Shown piece after piece: positions 33,619-41,442 of a stretch of DNA of 58,713 bases (the stretch's first letter is position 1; the number at the start of each line of letters is the position of its first letter). The stretch is taken from positions 1 to 58,713 of the forward strand of contig JAJPGV010000009.1 of the NCBI GenBank assembly GCA_021325635.1. Reading direction: 5' to 3'. Both the position numbers and the translations under genes were made by a program. Below the pieces are notes generated by a model. That model saw only the letters and a program-made list of their open reading frames with translations, made no database searches and had not been told where the DNA came from. This stretch comes from Chloroflexota bacterium (lineage in GTDB: Bacteria; Chloroflexota; JAJPGV01).

Positions 33619-34215
33619 CTAATGCTGATGGGCCATCTTCAAGGTGTGCTTGGTAGCCCGTTCCTTGAACAGCTTCCCAGGCTGGCCAGGCACGCCTACC
33701 AGCGGGAGGACGAAGCGGTCCAGCCCGATCATGCCTGCCGACCGCCAGGCCAGGACCAGCCAGGTAGCCAGGACGAACAGCAGCGGGTTGGTGCTGACCG
33801 TGCCCGCCAGCAGGTAGTTGGCGTTCATGAGGCCGCCGAAGAACGCGGCGAAGCCGGTGAACAGCCCCACGATGAGCCCGAGCCCTACCAGCATCTCACC
33901 CATGGTGATGGCCCAGCTCCAGGCCGTTGTGTGTGGCAGGACGACGTTCTGCAGGAAGAACGCGTACCAGCCGGTGACGTCGGGATGCGCGCCCGCCGCT
34001 TTGGGCATGGCCCGGTTCACAAAGCCGGCCATCGACGTTCCGGCCGTCGCTCCTACCCAGTCCGCGCTCTGCAGCTTCGAAAGCCCGGCCTCAAACCACT
34101 GCCAGCCGACGTAGATGCGAACGAACAGCCAGACGATCGAGGCTTGCGGACTGTTGAAGATGAGCTGTGCGATCCGTGGTTCCTGAAAGCCTTGTGGCGT
34201 CAATTCCCTTGCCAT
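33619..34215 (-). CDS. DoxX-family membrane protein
   Basis: 198 residues from an ATG with AAGGAG 9 nt upstream; the longer frame upstream has no such support. Four membrane helices are seen, with ASIVWLFVRIYVGWQWFEAGLSKL, the loop GWYAFFLQNVVLP, WSWAITMGEMLVGLGLIVGLFTGFAAFFGGLMNANYLLAGT split over two helices, and LLFVLATWLVLAWR. This is the DoxX/thiosulfate:quinone oxidoreductase small-subunit type. In mycobacteria a DoxX protein takes part in a membrane oxidoreductase complex against oxidative stress; the role here is inferred. An 11-bp repeat array lies 76-115 nt upstream. Confidence 0.82.
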   Translation of the reverse strand: MARELTPQGFQEPRIAQLIFNSPQASIVWLFVRIYVGWQWFEAGLSKLQSADWVGATAGTSMAGFVNRAMPKAAGAHPDVTGWYAFFLQNVVLPHTTAWSWAITMGEMLVGLGLIVGLFTGFAAFFGGLMNANYLLAGTVSTNPLLFVLATWLVLAWRSAGMIGLDRFVLPLVGVPGQPGKLFKERATKHTLKMAHQH

Positions 34216-34290
34216 GATTCCTTTCTCCTTACCCTTCCCCTCACGTGGGTCGAGGTTTTTCTTGTCCTTTAGCAGAGTAGGTTGGAGGGG

Positions 34291-34329
34291 GTAAACGCAG
34301 CGTGAACGGGGGGCGAATACCGTGCGAAC
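34291..34329 (-). promoter_or_regulatory. 11-bp phased direct-repeat array upstream of doxX
   Basis: On the plus strand four units GTAAAC, GTGAAC, GCGAAT and GCGAAC end at 34296, 34307, 34318 and 34329, exactly 11 bp apart. On the gene's own strand they read GTTCGC, ATTCGC, GTTCAC and GTTTAC. The array ends just before the stop codon of the PNPOx-fold gene at 34332. Confidence 0.65.
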
Positions 34330-34331
34330 GC

Positions 34332-34772
34332 TCAGGCCTCCCCGTCGCAGCGTCCCGTGACTTCGTCCAGCACCAGCCGAAAGACCGTTTCTCCCGCGCC
34401 GATCATTCCGCCCCGGCCGACGTTCTGGCGCGTTCGCAGAGGCCCCCGCATGAGGCGTGACCCAAAGCTCTCGAGCACGTGGCGCCGCTGATCGGGATCC
34501 CGGATCTCGTCGAAGTGTCCCCAGGCCACTGCGCTCTTCCATTGCGACTCGCCGGTGACCTCGTCGACTTCGTAACAGATGCCCCGAGCCTGGCGGGCGG
34601 CGAGCCGCAGCTTGGCTCCGGGCGCGGAGTGCAGATAGATAGCCCCGTCGCGGTAGATGTGAGCAACGGGCACCACGTAGGCTCGCCGGCGCTCGTCGTC
34701 GTACAGACCCAACCGTCCCACGGTCTGCGTGCCCAGCAGGTCATCGATCTCGGCCCTGGTCAGCTCTCGCAT
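34332..34772 (-). CDS. Pyridoxamine 5'-phosphate oxidase-fold flavin/deazaflavin protein
   Basis: 146 residues from the second of two adjacent ATGs; AAGGAGGAG lies about 7 nt before it, while the first ATG (34778) is too close to the Shine-Dalgarno. The split-barrel fold is seen in LLGTQTVGRLGLYDDERRRAYVVPVAH, AIYLHSAPGAKLRLA, GICYEVDEV and SAVAWGHFDEI. Such proteins bind FMN or F420 and reduce quinones or detoxify. Because an F420-dependent FGD homologue is encoded at the start of the window, an F420 partner is possible but unproven. It lies downstream of the PaaA-like gene, behind a strong terminator. Confidence 0.8.
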   Translation of the reverse strand: MRELTRAEIDDLLGTQTVGRLGLYDDERRRAYVVPVAHIYRDGAIYLHSAPGAKLRLAARQARGICYEVDEVTGESQWKSAVAWGHFDEIRDPDQRRHVLESFGSRLMRGPLRTRQNVGRGGMIGAGETVFRLVLDEVTGRCDGEA

Positions 34773-34790
34773 GGCCATCTCCTCCTTCTG

Positions 34791-34837
34791 AAAGAAAGGG
34801 CGCCCGGCTCCTTCGAGGCACAAGAAGCCAGGCGCCC
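34791..34837 (-). terminator. Rho-independent terminator after the PaaA-like gene
   Basis: On the minus strand two 16-nt arms (34837-34822 and 34813-34798) pair with a few wobbles around an 8-nt loop and are followed by TTTCTTT (34797-34791). It lies 17 nt after the PaaA-like stop and directly before the Shine-Dalgarno of the PNPOx-fold gene, so it may act as an attenuator for that gene. Confidence 0.8.
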
Positions 34838-34853
34838 GGCGGGTTGACTAGCT

Positions 34854-35570
34854 CTAGAAGTAGTGCCGGTTCTCGGTCGGATCCGGCACCTGGAGGCCCA
34901 TTTCCTCGATAAGCGGCACCACCTCGGCGAAGTACTCCTGGCGCGCCTGCTCGTTGGTGCGCCGCTTGATGCCCCACTGGATGTACCGTTCCGACCGCCT
35001 GGATTCGGACTTGCCGAACATGTCGAGTGCTTTGGGGAACCAGTAGTCGACCGCCTTCTGCACGCGCCGGCGCTCGTCGTCCGTCCCGGCTGCGAACGCC
35101 GCTGTCACCTCGCGACCATGCTCGATGTGTCCCAGCTCCTCCTGCAGGATGCCAGGACAGATGTCGTCCAGCGGCTGGTACGTTCCGCCGGCGTACTCCT
35201 CCATCTGGTACTTGCCGATGCGGTCGATGAGGAAGCCGAAGACGCCGTAGTCCTCCCAAGTCGAGATCTGGCCGCGGAACGCCTCGACGTAGCGCTCCAT
35301 GTTGGAGCGCTTGAGCAGGTAGCTGAGATCGAGGTCGATGCCCGCCGCGACGCCCACGACCTTGCGGTAGTGGTCGATCTCCTCGTTGGCCGTGCGGGCC
35401 ACGATCAGGCGCTCGATGGGCGTGGGCGCTTGCTCCAGGCAGTCCTTGACGTACAGGTGTGGGCCGCCGATCTCGCAGTCGGCCTGAATGGCCAGCAGGT
35501 GTCGGAGGAGCTCCTGGTACTCGTGATCCATCTTGGGAAGGTCCGCCTTGGTGATTCTGTCTGTGAACAC
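34854..35570 (-). CDS. PaaA/PaaC-like ferritin-fold di-iron protein
   Basis: 238 residues. The sequence resembles the phenylacetyl-CoA epoxidase A/C subunits: DLPKMDHEYQELLRHLLAIQADCEIGG, RTANEEIDHYRKV (ExxH), and PGILQEELGHIEHGREV (ExxH). These give the Glu/Glu-x2-His pairs of a carboxylate-bridged di-iron site. No other paa gene is nearby, so a classical phenylacetate pathway is unlikely. The gene may be a stand-alone di-iron oxygenase or peroxide scavenger. The start is GTG with a weak GAGG. An 11-bp repeat array lies 53-91 nt upstream. Confidence 0.75.
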   Translation of the reverse strand: MFTDRITKADLPKMDHEYQELLRHLLAIQADCEIGGPHLYVKDCLEQAPTPIERLIVARTANEEIDHYRKVVGVAAGIDLDLSYLLKRSNMERYVEAFRGQISTWEDYGVFGFLIDRIGKYQMEEYAGGTYQPLDDICPGILQEELGHIEHGREVTAAFAAGTDDERRRVQKAVDYWFPKALDMFGKSESRRSERYIQWGIKRRTNEQARQEYFAEVVPLIEEMGLQVPDPTENRHYF

Positions 35571-35622
35571 GCTTTTCTTGCCTCGCTCGTACGTTGGTTG
35601 CCCTCATGGTGCGGGGAGCGGC

Positions 35623-35661
35623 GCAAAAAGTCCGTAAACGGCACGACAACAGGCCGTAATG
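35623..35661 (-). promoter_or_regulatory. 11-bp phased repeat array upstream of the PaaA-like gene
   Basis: On the plus strand GCAAAA (35623), GTAAAC (35634), GACAAC (35645) and GTAATG (35656) start 11 bp apart. The match is looser than in the arrays at 33463 and 34291, but the phasing is exact. It also lies upstream of the divergent hydrolase gene. Confidence 0.45.
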
Positions 35662-35708
35662 TGCAATGCTGGCGCTCGAACGGAAACGCCCATTTCAGGA
35701 GGCAGGCA

Positions 35709-36941
35709 TTGGCAGCGAGGGGAACGGTGACACCGGACCTGGAGCGGCGGCGCACGAACCAGCGTTACGTCCTCGACTATCTCATCATGCAAACGGGGCG
35801 GTCGATGCTGTTCGACCATGGCGAGCGGCAGTACCCGCCGACGGTCAAGCTGTACCGGCAGATCCCCAAGGAGCTGGAGCGTGAAGCGCGACAGAAGGAG
35901 TCCATCGCCGCCGCTGCCGAAGCCGCCGGCCACGACGAGACCGCGCTGGAGCTGTACTACGGCGCCGCCCAGGCCTATGCCCACGCCCAGCACGTCATCC
36001 ACCTGGACGACAACCGCACCAAGCTGCGCCTGAATCAGCGCTTGCAGGCGTGCTTCGATAAGGTCATCGAGCACGCCGGCTATCCCATCGAGAAGGTCGA
36101 GGTGGAGTGGGAGGGCGCCAGCATCTCGTGCCTGATGCACCTGCTGCCGGACCGGCGGCGCGCGCCCATCGTGCTGTTCATTCCTGGCATGGATATGGTC
36201 AAGGAGCTTTATCCCAACCCGCTGGCCAACATCTTCCACCGGCGCGGATTGCACGTGCTCACCATGGACGGTCCGGGGCAGGGCGCCAGCAACCTGCGTA
36301 AGATTCGCGTAACCCAGGATAACTACGAGCGGGCCGCGTCGGCCGTCATCTCCTATCTGCTGGGGAGGCCGGAGATTGACGGCGATCGTCTGGGGGTCAT
36401 GGGCGTGAGCATGGGCAGCTACTGGGGGTCACGCACGGCCGCTTACGATCACCGGGTGAAGGCGCTCGCCACCGTCGCGGCCTGCTATGGCTCGAAAAAG
36501 CCCATCTTCGAGCTCGCCTCGCCTCGCTTCAAGGACATCTTCATGTACATGGCGGGCATCCACGACGAGGCTGAATTCGACCGCATGGCCGAGCAGATGA
36601 CCTGCCTGGGCAGCGGATCGAGCATCACCTGTCCGCACCTCATGGTCGTGGGCGAGTTCGACCAGCTCAACTACATCGAGGATTCCGTGGCTCTCTTCCG
36701 AGAGCTGGGCGGGCCGCGGGAGATGTGGCTCATGGAGGACGAGTCGCACACCATGATGAGCATGAAGGGCCTGGGCGGCGTGGACGCCCGCGCGCACATG
36801 GTCGACTGGCTGGGCGACGTCCTGTTGGATCGCTCCCCGGCCGGTCTCGACCGCTTCGTGCGCATAGGCAAGCAGTCGCAGTCGGGTCCCTTCGGGCCGG
36901 CCTCAGACCCGCCCGAGCCTGAAGACGTGGCGCTGTACTAG
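35709..36941 (+). CDS. Alpha/beta hydrolase with N-terminal cap domain
   Basis: 410 residues from a TTG with AGGAGG 6 nt upstream; a GTG at 35727 is an alternative. Residues 1-130 are a helical cap region (ERRRTNQRYVLDYLIMQTGR...). The hydrolase core begins VEVEWEGASISCLMHLLP, with oxyanion region FIPGMDM, DGPGQGAS, nucleophile GVSMGSYWG, acid-bearing VVGEFDQLNY and the catalytic His in MEDESHTMM. It resembles the FrsA/2,6-dihydropseudooxynicotine-hydrolase type that cleaves C-C bonds or esters. Neighbouring LigB, di-iron and Rieske genes fit aromatic breakdown, but the substrate is unknown. The stop overlaps that of the convergent HAD gene (CTAG). Confidence 0.82.
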   Translation: MAARGTVTPDLERRRTNQRYVLDYLIMQTGRSMLFDHGERQYPPTVKLYRQIPKELEREARQKESIAAAAEAAGHDETALELYYGAAQAYAHAQHVIHLDDNRTKLRLNQRLQACFDKVIEHAGYPIEKVEVEWEGASISCLMHLLPDRRRAPIVLFIPGMDMVKELYPNPLANIFHRRGLHVLTMDGPGQGASNLRKIRVTQDNYERAASAVISYLLGRPEIDGDRLGVMGVSMGSYWGSRTAAYDHRVKALATVAACYGSKKPIFELASPRFKDIFMYMAGIHDEAEFDRMAEQMTCLGSGSSITCPHLMVVGEFDQLNYIEDSVALFRELGGPREMWLMEDESHTMMSMKGLGGVDARAHMVDWLGDVLLDRSPAGLDRFVRIGKQSQSGPFGPASDPPEPEDVALY

Positions 36942-37660
36942 GTCGCCAGATCCTCCATCTGGCCCGCGAGCTCCTCGAGGTCGTTAACGCTGAAGTCGAA
37001 CTCGCCCGGCGCTGGCTGCTCCGGAGTGGTCCCGGGACCGTATTCCAGGGGACGGGCGACGAAGGCCGTGCGCAGGCCATGGCCGCGAGCCGAGCGCAGG
37101 TCGTAGACGTGCGAGGCCACCATCATCACCTCCTCCGGCGCCAGCTGCAGGAGGCGCAGGGCACCCTGATACACCCTTGGGTCGGGCTTGTAGGCGCCAA
37201 ACAGCTCGGCGCTGAACACCGCGTCCCAGGGCAGGCCGGCGTGCTTGGCGCCGCCGATGAGCTGCCGCACGCTGCCGTTGGACAGCGTGCAGATGGTGTA
37301 ACGAGCCTTGAGCCGTGCGAGCCCCGGACGCGAGTCAGGCCACGGATCGAACCGCTCCCACACCGCGGCCAGCCAGGCCCGCTGGGCTTCTTGCAACCCA
37401 TGATCGGGATGCTCGGCCAGCACCTGCTCCAGCATGGTGCGCTGCAGCGCGTCGGCGCTTGCCCACGGCAGCTCGTCCCGCATCACTCGCTGCAGCGTCG
37501 GATGGTAGAGGCTATGCCAGCGGTCGGCCAGGGTGGCCCAATCCAGCGCAGCACGAAGCGACTGGCCGTCGCGGATCATGCCTGATCGCCAGTCCACTAC
37601 CGTGCCGAAGACGTCGAATGTCAGAGCCTTGATTCGTGACGCCACAGCTGTATTGTGCAC
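36938..37660 (-). CDS. Haloacid dehalogenase type II family hydrolase
   Basis: 240 residues from a GTG; other possible starts are TTG 37690 and GTG 37645, none with a strong ribosome-binding site. HAD motifs are present: motif I LTFDVFGTVVDWR with the nucleophilic Asp, motif II CTLSNGS, motif III FGAYKPDPRVY (Lys), and motif IV MMVASHVYDLRSARGHGLRTAFVARP. The wording of motifs II-IV is characteristic of L-2-haloacid dehalogenases, which replace halogen by hydroxide on 2-haloalkanoates. Other small-molecule phosphatases share this fold, so the substrate is a prediction. Confidence 0.85.
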   Translation of the reverse strand: MHNTAVASRIKALTFDVFGTVVDWRSGMIRDGQSLRAALDWATLADRWHSLYHPTLQRVMRDELPWASADALQRTMLEQVLAEHPDHGLQEAQRAWLAAVWERFDPWPDSRPGLARLKARYTICTLSNGSVRQLIGGAKHAGLPWDAVFSAELFGAYKPDPRVYQGALRLLQLAPEEVMMVASHVYDLRSARGHGLRTAFVARPLEYGPGTTPEQPAPGEFDFSVNDLEELAGQMEDLAT

Positions 37661-37848
37661 GCCGGGCCATCCACCGCTCAGTAGGAGCAACGGGCTAGAG
37701 CGATAGCCTCAGCGTGGCCGCGACCCTATAGTCGTCGGGACTGGCGAGTTCCTGAGGGAGCGAGTGCAATGAGCTCCCCTTCGCCGCGTGTGTCAGGCCC
37801 AATGGTGCGCCCGACGCGCGAATCGATATCTGACCTGCGAGGTGCGTA

Positions 37849-38259
37849 TTGCGACGCGTTCTCGCGGCCTTGGGCGTTGCTGCCTGTCTGTCGGCTTGTC
37901 CTCTGTCAGCCGGCGCGTCCGAGGCCGCCTCCATCAATCGTTTCTACCAGGGGCAATGCACCTGGTTCGCCGCCGAAGTCCGTCCCGACATCGGGTCGAT
38001 GGTCCGCGGCAATGCCAATCAGTGGCTCGTGGCCGCGCAGCGGGCCGGCTTGGAGACCGGAGACGCGCCCAGGCCGGGCGCTATCGTCGTCTACCAGGCC
38101 GGCGTGCAGGGGGCGTCCTGGGCGGGGCATGTGGCTCACGTGCTGGCCGTGGACCAAGACGCCCAGCACTTCCTGGTGGACGAGATGAACTTCCCGCGCG
38201 CGGGCGTAGTGACCCAGCGCATGTCGCACACCGGGCCGGGCGTTACGTTTATCTATTAG
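37849..38259 (+). CDS. Secreted CHAP-domain protein
   Basis: 136 residues from a TTG with GAGGTG 5-6 nt upstream. Residues 1-26 form a signal peptide (ALGVAACLSACPLSAGASEA). The CHAP amidase fold follows: catalytic Cys in GQCTWFAAEV (about residue 37), a DAPRPGAIVVYQAG stretch, catalytic His in WAGHVAHVLAV and the third polar residue in VDEMNFP. CHAP proteins cut peptidoglycan peptides at amide bonds. There is no separate cell-wall-binding domain, so it is a minimal enzyme. It converges on the next gene with 3 bp between stops. Confidence 0.85.
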   Translation: MRRVLAALGVAACLSACPLSAGASEAASINRFYQGQCTWFAAEVRPDIGSMVRGNANQWLVAAQRAGLETGDAPRPGAIVVYQAGVQGASWAGHVAHVLAVDQDAQHFLVDEMNFPRAGVVTQRMSHTGPGVTFIY

Positions 38260-38262
38260 AAG

Positions 38263-38700
38263 CTACGACGGCCTGTAGGGGTGGAAGAAGTTGGCCACCC
38301 GGAGATACTCCGCCTCGTCCGCTTCGATCATCAGCTTGTGCATCAGGACCACGTCGGCCTCGGGCACCCAGGTGATGGGCGCGATGCACAGGCTGCCGGC
38401 GTGCCGGCCCCGCTCGTATACCTGCACCTGACCACGCCGCCGTGGGACGTGATAGGTGCGTCCCGGGACGAGACGGCTTGGCACCTCCATGAAGCCGATT
38501 CCCAGCAGTTGGTCCACCTGCTGTGCTGTAAGCAGCTCTCGCAGCAGGTGCTGGGCGCGCTGCTCGGCGTGCCGGCGATCTTCGGCTGAGCCCCGTCCAT
38601 GGCGGGTGAGGCACCAGAAGACGGCGACGCACAGGACCCAGACGAAGCCGGCAACGACAGCCAGCGAAAGCAGGCCAGACTGCAGGCCGAAGCCCGGCAT
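38263..38700 (-). CDS. Single-pass membrane protein coupled to a Gly-Gly-ending protein
   Basis: 145 residues. Residues 8-31 form one membrane helix (LLSLAVVAGFVWVLCVAVFWCL). A basic helix follows (RHGRGSAEDRRHAEQRAQHLLRELL), then a compact domain with VPSRLVPGRTYHVPRRRGQVQVYERGR and VVLMHKLMIEADEAEYLRVANFF. I do not know this family. The ATG overlaps the stop of the preceding gene (TGATG), so translation is coupled and the two products probably work together. The soluble part should face the cytosol by the positive-inside rule. Confidence 0.75.
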   Translation of the reverse strand: MPGFGLQSGLLSLAVVAGFVWVLCVAVFWCLTRHGRGSAEDRRHAEQRAQHLLRELLTAQQVDQLLGIGFMEVPSRLVPGRTYHVPRRRGQVQVYERGRHAGSLCIAPITWVPEADVVLMHKLMIEADEAEYLRVANFFHPYRPS

Positions 38701-38945
38701 CAGCCCCCGGCCATGCGGGGGATGATCACGATCTCGTCGGCCGTGCGATCGAACGTATCGATCCGCTCGGCCGGCTGGCCGGGGGCGAGCTTGAAAGCGC
38801 TGGCACCCTTGGCCCGCTCCTGCGTGAAGATCCGTTCGGCTTCAGCGATCGCGGCCAGGGCTTCCTCGTCGCCGGCTTCGACTTCGGGCCGTCCCCACGT
38901 TACTCGCCGGTCTCCGCGTGAAGAGAGCACGTACAGTGTTGCCAC
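38700..38945 (-). CDS. Small protein with MoaD/ThiS/ubiquitin-like C-terminal Gly-Gly
   Basis: 81 residues from a GTG with AAAGGAG 6 nt upstream. The N-terminus ATLYVLSSRGDRRVTW looks like a beta hairpin, residues 26-46 form a helix, and the protein ends DEIVIIPRMAGG. That ending is very like the last strand and tail of MoaD, ThiS and archaeal SAMP proteins (for example IIPPVSGG), where the terminal Gly is activated by an E1-like enzyme. No ThiF/MoeB-like E1 or JAB protease is adjacent. The relation may be convergent. The gene is translationally coupled to a membrane protein. Confidence 0.65.
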   Translation of the reverse strand: MATLYVLSSRGDRRVTWGRPEVEAGDEEALAAIAEAERIFTQERAKGASAFKLAPGQPAERIDTFDRTADEIVIIPRMAGG

Positions 38946-39073
38946 ATCGATCTCCTTTCGGCTTCTCGGAGCCCAGGACTCGCAACGGCCGTGCCATGCC
39001 GGACCACCTGGCGCAATGGCATAGCTCTTGCTTCACCGCGGACATAGATCGAACAAGCGGGAGGCAATGGCAA

Positions 39074-39391
39074 ATGAGACGTCTCACGTGGATGATGATC
39101 GGAGCGGTGCTCGGGGCGGTCGCCTACCACTACTGGCGCGAGAGTGGAGGCAGCTTGCCGGAGCCTCTGCGCGAGAGCAGCCAGCGTTTCGCCGAGCAGG
39201 GTCAGAAGTTCGTCGAGCAGGGGCGCCAGCTGGCTGAAGACAGCCGCGAGCTGGCTTCTCAGGCGGTGGAGTCGGTGCGCAGCGGCGGCAAGGAGGCCGC
39301 GCAGAAGCTCAAGGATCGAATGCAGACCGACGACCTGACCGATGCCGCTCGCAAGGTGGCGGAAGAGGCTCGCGGACCGGCCGAGGTCTAA
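39074..39391 (+). CDS. YtxH-like membrane-anchored helical protein
   Basis: 105 residues from an ATG with GGGAGG about 9 nt upstream. Residues 4-19 form a short membrane helix (LTWMMIGAVLGAVAYHY). The rest is an amphipathic, Ala/Glu/Gln/Lys-rich helix with repeating patterns such as EQGQKFVEQGRQLAEDSRELASQAVESV. This is the layout of YtxH/gas-vesicle-like and LEA-like stress proteins, which are often induced by desiccation or general stress. Function is inferred from composition only. Confidence 0.7.
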   Translation: MRRLTWMMIGAVLGAVAYHYWRESGGSLPEPLRESSQRFAEQGQKFVEQGRQLAEDSRELASQAVESVRSGGKEAAQKLKDRMQTDDLTDAARKVAEEARGPAEV

Positions 39392-39452
39392 GCGCTCGAC
39401 CCGAACAGGGCCAATTCGGGCCGTCCAGGTGAGAACGGCAAGCCCATCAACG

Positions 39453-41330
39453 TCAAGCTCCGGAACTGCTGAAGAGGGCGGCCGAGTGCCGCGGCAGCAC
39501 CGCCGCGCCGCCAGTGATCTCCGCCGCGGACCCGGAGCCGCCGAAGCGAGTCTCCTCGCTGCTGAGCAGCAGCCGCCAGGCGCAATGAGCGTCCGAACCT
39601 AGGGCAGACAGGCTCACCTTGGCGGCCTCGCCAAAATTCACCAGCAGCAGGCGGGTGCCGTCTCCGCGCAGCACGACTGCCAGCGTTTCATCAGTCAGCG
39701 CCCTGGCGGTCAGTCCTTCCGGGGCAGGCTCGTCAATGGTGCTATTCCATGAGCGCAGGGCCAGCAGCTCCTGGTAGAGCTGCCGCACCTGGCTGCCCGG
39801 CTCACGGCGGCGTTGCTGCGGGTCGAGCTTCGATCGATCGAACGTCGATTGGGCCTGTGGGTCCGGCACCTGTTCGGCTGGCCCAAACGCGGGATCTGAA
39901 GCAAACTCGGCGCGCCGGCCGGCGGTGACCAGCTGGCCTAGATCGGGCTCGTGATCGGTGAAATACAGAAACGGCGCCGACGAGGCGAGCTCTTGGCCCA
40001 TGAACAGCAGCACCGAATAGGGCAGCGCCAGCAGCAGCACCGACACGGCGCGATAGCTGGCGAGGTCCACCAACTGGTTCAGCCGCTCGCCAAGCGCTCG
40101 GTTGCCGACCTGATCGTGGTTCTGCAGGCAGTACAGGAATCGCCAGGCCGGCCACCTCCTGGCTGCCGTCCCACGTGGCTCCCCCGTTAGGCTCGACGTC
40201 TGGCCCTCATACAGGAATCCCTGGCCGATGGTCCGGGCAATCTCCTCAGCTGTGCCCTGGTAGTCGGCGAAGTAGCCGTGTCGATCGGCTGTGAGGTGGG
40301 TGTGGACAGCGTGATGGAAGTCGTCGGCCCACACCAGATCGAACTCGAACCCGCCCTCGGCCGCCGGCTTGAAGTAACGCGCGTCATTCTCGCTCGTCTC
40401 GGCGATAAGCACCACCGGGCGATCCGGCGGCAGGGATTGGCGCACCGCGTACGAAAGCTCCTGCAGCAGGTGCCGCGGCGAGCGATCGTGAATGGCGAAC
40501 GTGGCGTCGAGCCGAAGGCCGTCGACGTGAAAGTCGTGCACCCAGGACAGGGCATTGTCGATCGCCAGCTTTCGCACCCAGGCGCTGCCCTGTCCGTCAT
40601 AGTTCACGGCGTCGCCCCACGGAGTCTGGTAGTGGTCGGTGAAGTACTGCCGCGAGAAGGCGCGAAGGTAGTTGCCCTCCGGCCCGAAATGGTTGTAGAC
40701 GACGTCGAGGATGACGCCGAGCCCGCGCTGGTGCGCGGCGTCGATCAGCCGCTGCAGCCCCGCCGGTCCGCCATAGCTCCAGCTAGGCGCGAACAGATCC
40801 ACGCCATCGTAGCCCCAGTTGCGGCCGCCGGAGCATTGCGCCACGGGCATGAGCTCGACAGCGGTCACCCCAAGGTCTCGCAGGTCGTCGAGCTGGGCCA
40901 CCAATCCGTCGAACGTGCCCTCGGGCGTGACCGTGCCCACGTGCGCCTCGTAGACAACCAGCCTCTCGCGGTCGATTCCGTGCCAGCCCGCGTCGTGCCA
41001 CTCGAAGGCGGAAGTGTCGATCACCATGGAAGGACCGTGCACTCCGTTGGGCTGGAAGCGCGAGTAGGGGTCGGGATAGGCTTCAGCGCCGTTCGGGGCG
41101 AATTTGTACAGGGCCCCCGCTCCCACGCCGGGAACGATCAGATGCCATGTGCCGTCGCTGAGGGAGCTCATGGCCAGCCGGCGGTCGCATCCATCATTCA
41201 GCCTCAGCTGCAGCTCCATGCCGGCCGCCTCAGGCGCCCACACTCGAAAGGCCGTCCCACCCGGAACGAGGTTCGCCCCCATATCCAGGTGCCAGCTCGT
41301 CATGTCCTCGTCACCAGGTGGATGTCCCAT
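39453..41330 (-). CDS. treZ: Malto-oligosyltrehalose trehalohydrolase
   Basis: 625 residues from the ATG at 41330; ATG 41303 and TTG 41357 are alternatives, and no start has a good Shine-Dalgarno. It releases trehalose from maltooligosyltrehalose. An N-terminal E-set domain (FRVWAPEAAGMELQLRL) precedes the GH13 barrel with VYEAHVGTVTPEGTFDGL, VELMPVAQCSGGRNWGYDGVDLFAP, ILDVVYNHFGPEGNYL, nucleophile Asp in GLRLDATFAI, acid Glu in LIAETSEND and the third Asp in LQNHDQVGNRA. The partner synthase TreY is not in the window. TreS is encoded 3.7 kb away. Confidence 0.93.
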   Translation of the reverse strand: MGHPPGDEDMTSWHLDMGANLVPGGTAFRVWAPEAAGMELQLRLNDGCDRRLAMSSLSDGTWHLIVPGVGAGALYKFAPNGAEAYPDPYSRFQPNGVHGPSMVIDTSAFEWHDAGWHGIDRERLVVYEAHVGTVTPEGTFDGLVAQLDDLRDLGVTAVELMPVAQCSGGRNWGYDGVDLFAPSWSYGGPAGLQRLIDAAHQRGLGVILDVVYNHFGPEGNYLRAFSRQYFTDHYQTPWGDAVNYDGQGSAWVRKLAIDNALSWVHDFHVDGLRLDATFAIHDRSPRHLLQELSYAVRQSLPPDRPVVLIAETSENDARYFKPAAEGGFEFDLVWADDFHHAVHTHLTADRHGYFADYQGTAEEIARTIGQGFLYEGQTSSLTGEPRGTAARRWPAWRFLYCLQNHDQVGNRALGERLNQLVDLASYRAVSVLLLALPYSVLLFMGQELASSAPFLYFTDHEPDLGQLVTAGRRAEFASDPAFGPAEQVPDPQAQSTFDRSKLDPQQRRREPGSQVRQLYQELLALRSWNSTIDEPAPEGLTARALTDETLAVVLRGDGTRLLLVNFGEAAKVSLSALGSDAHCAWRLLLSSEETRFGGSGSAAEITGGAAVLPRHSAALFSSSGA

Positions 41331-41442
41331 AGCCGACGAAGCGTGCGAGCAACGCAAGTCTCGTTCCCGGCCGTCGCTGTTCGGGCTGGCACGTGGGTTG
41401 CGACCATGCAGGCGACGTTATTCATCGGGCAGCGAGGAGCGT

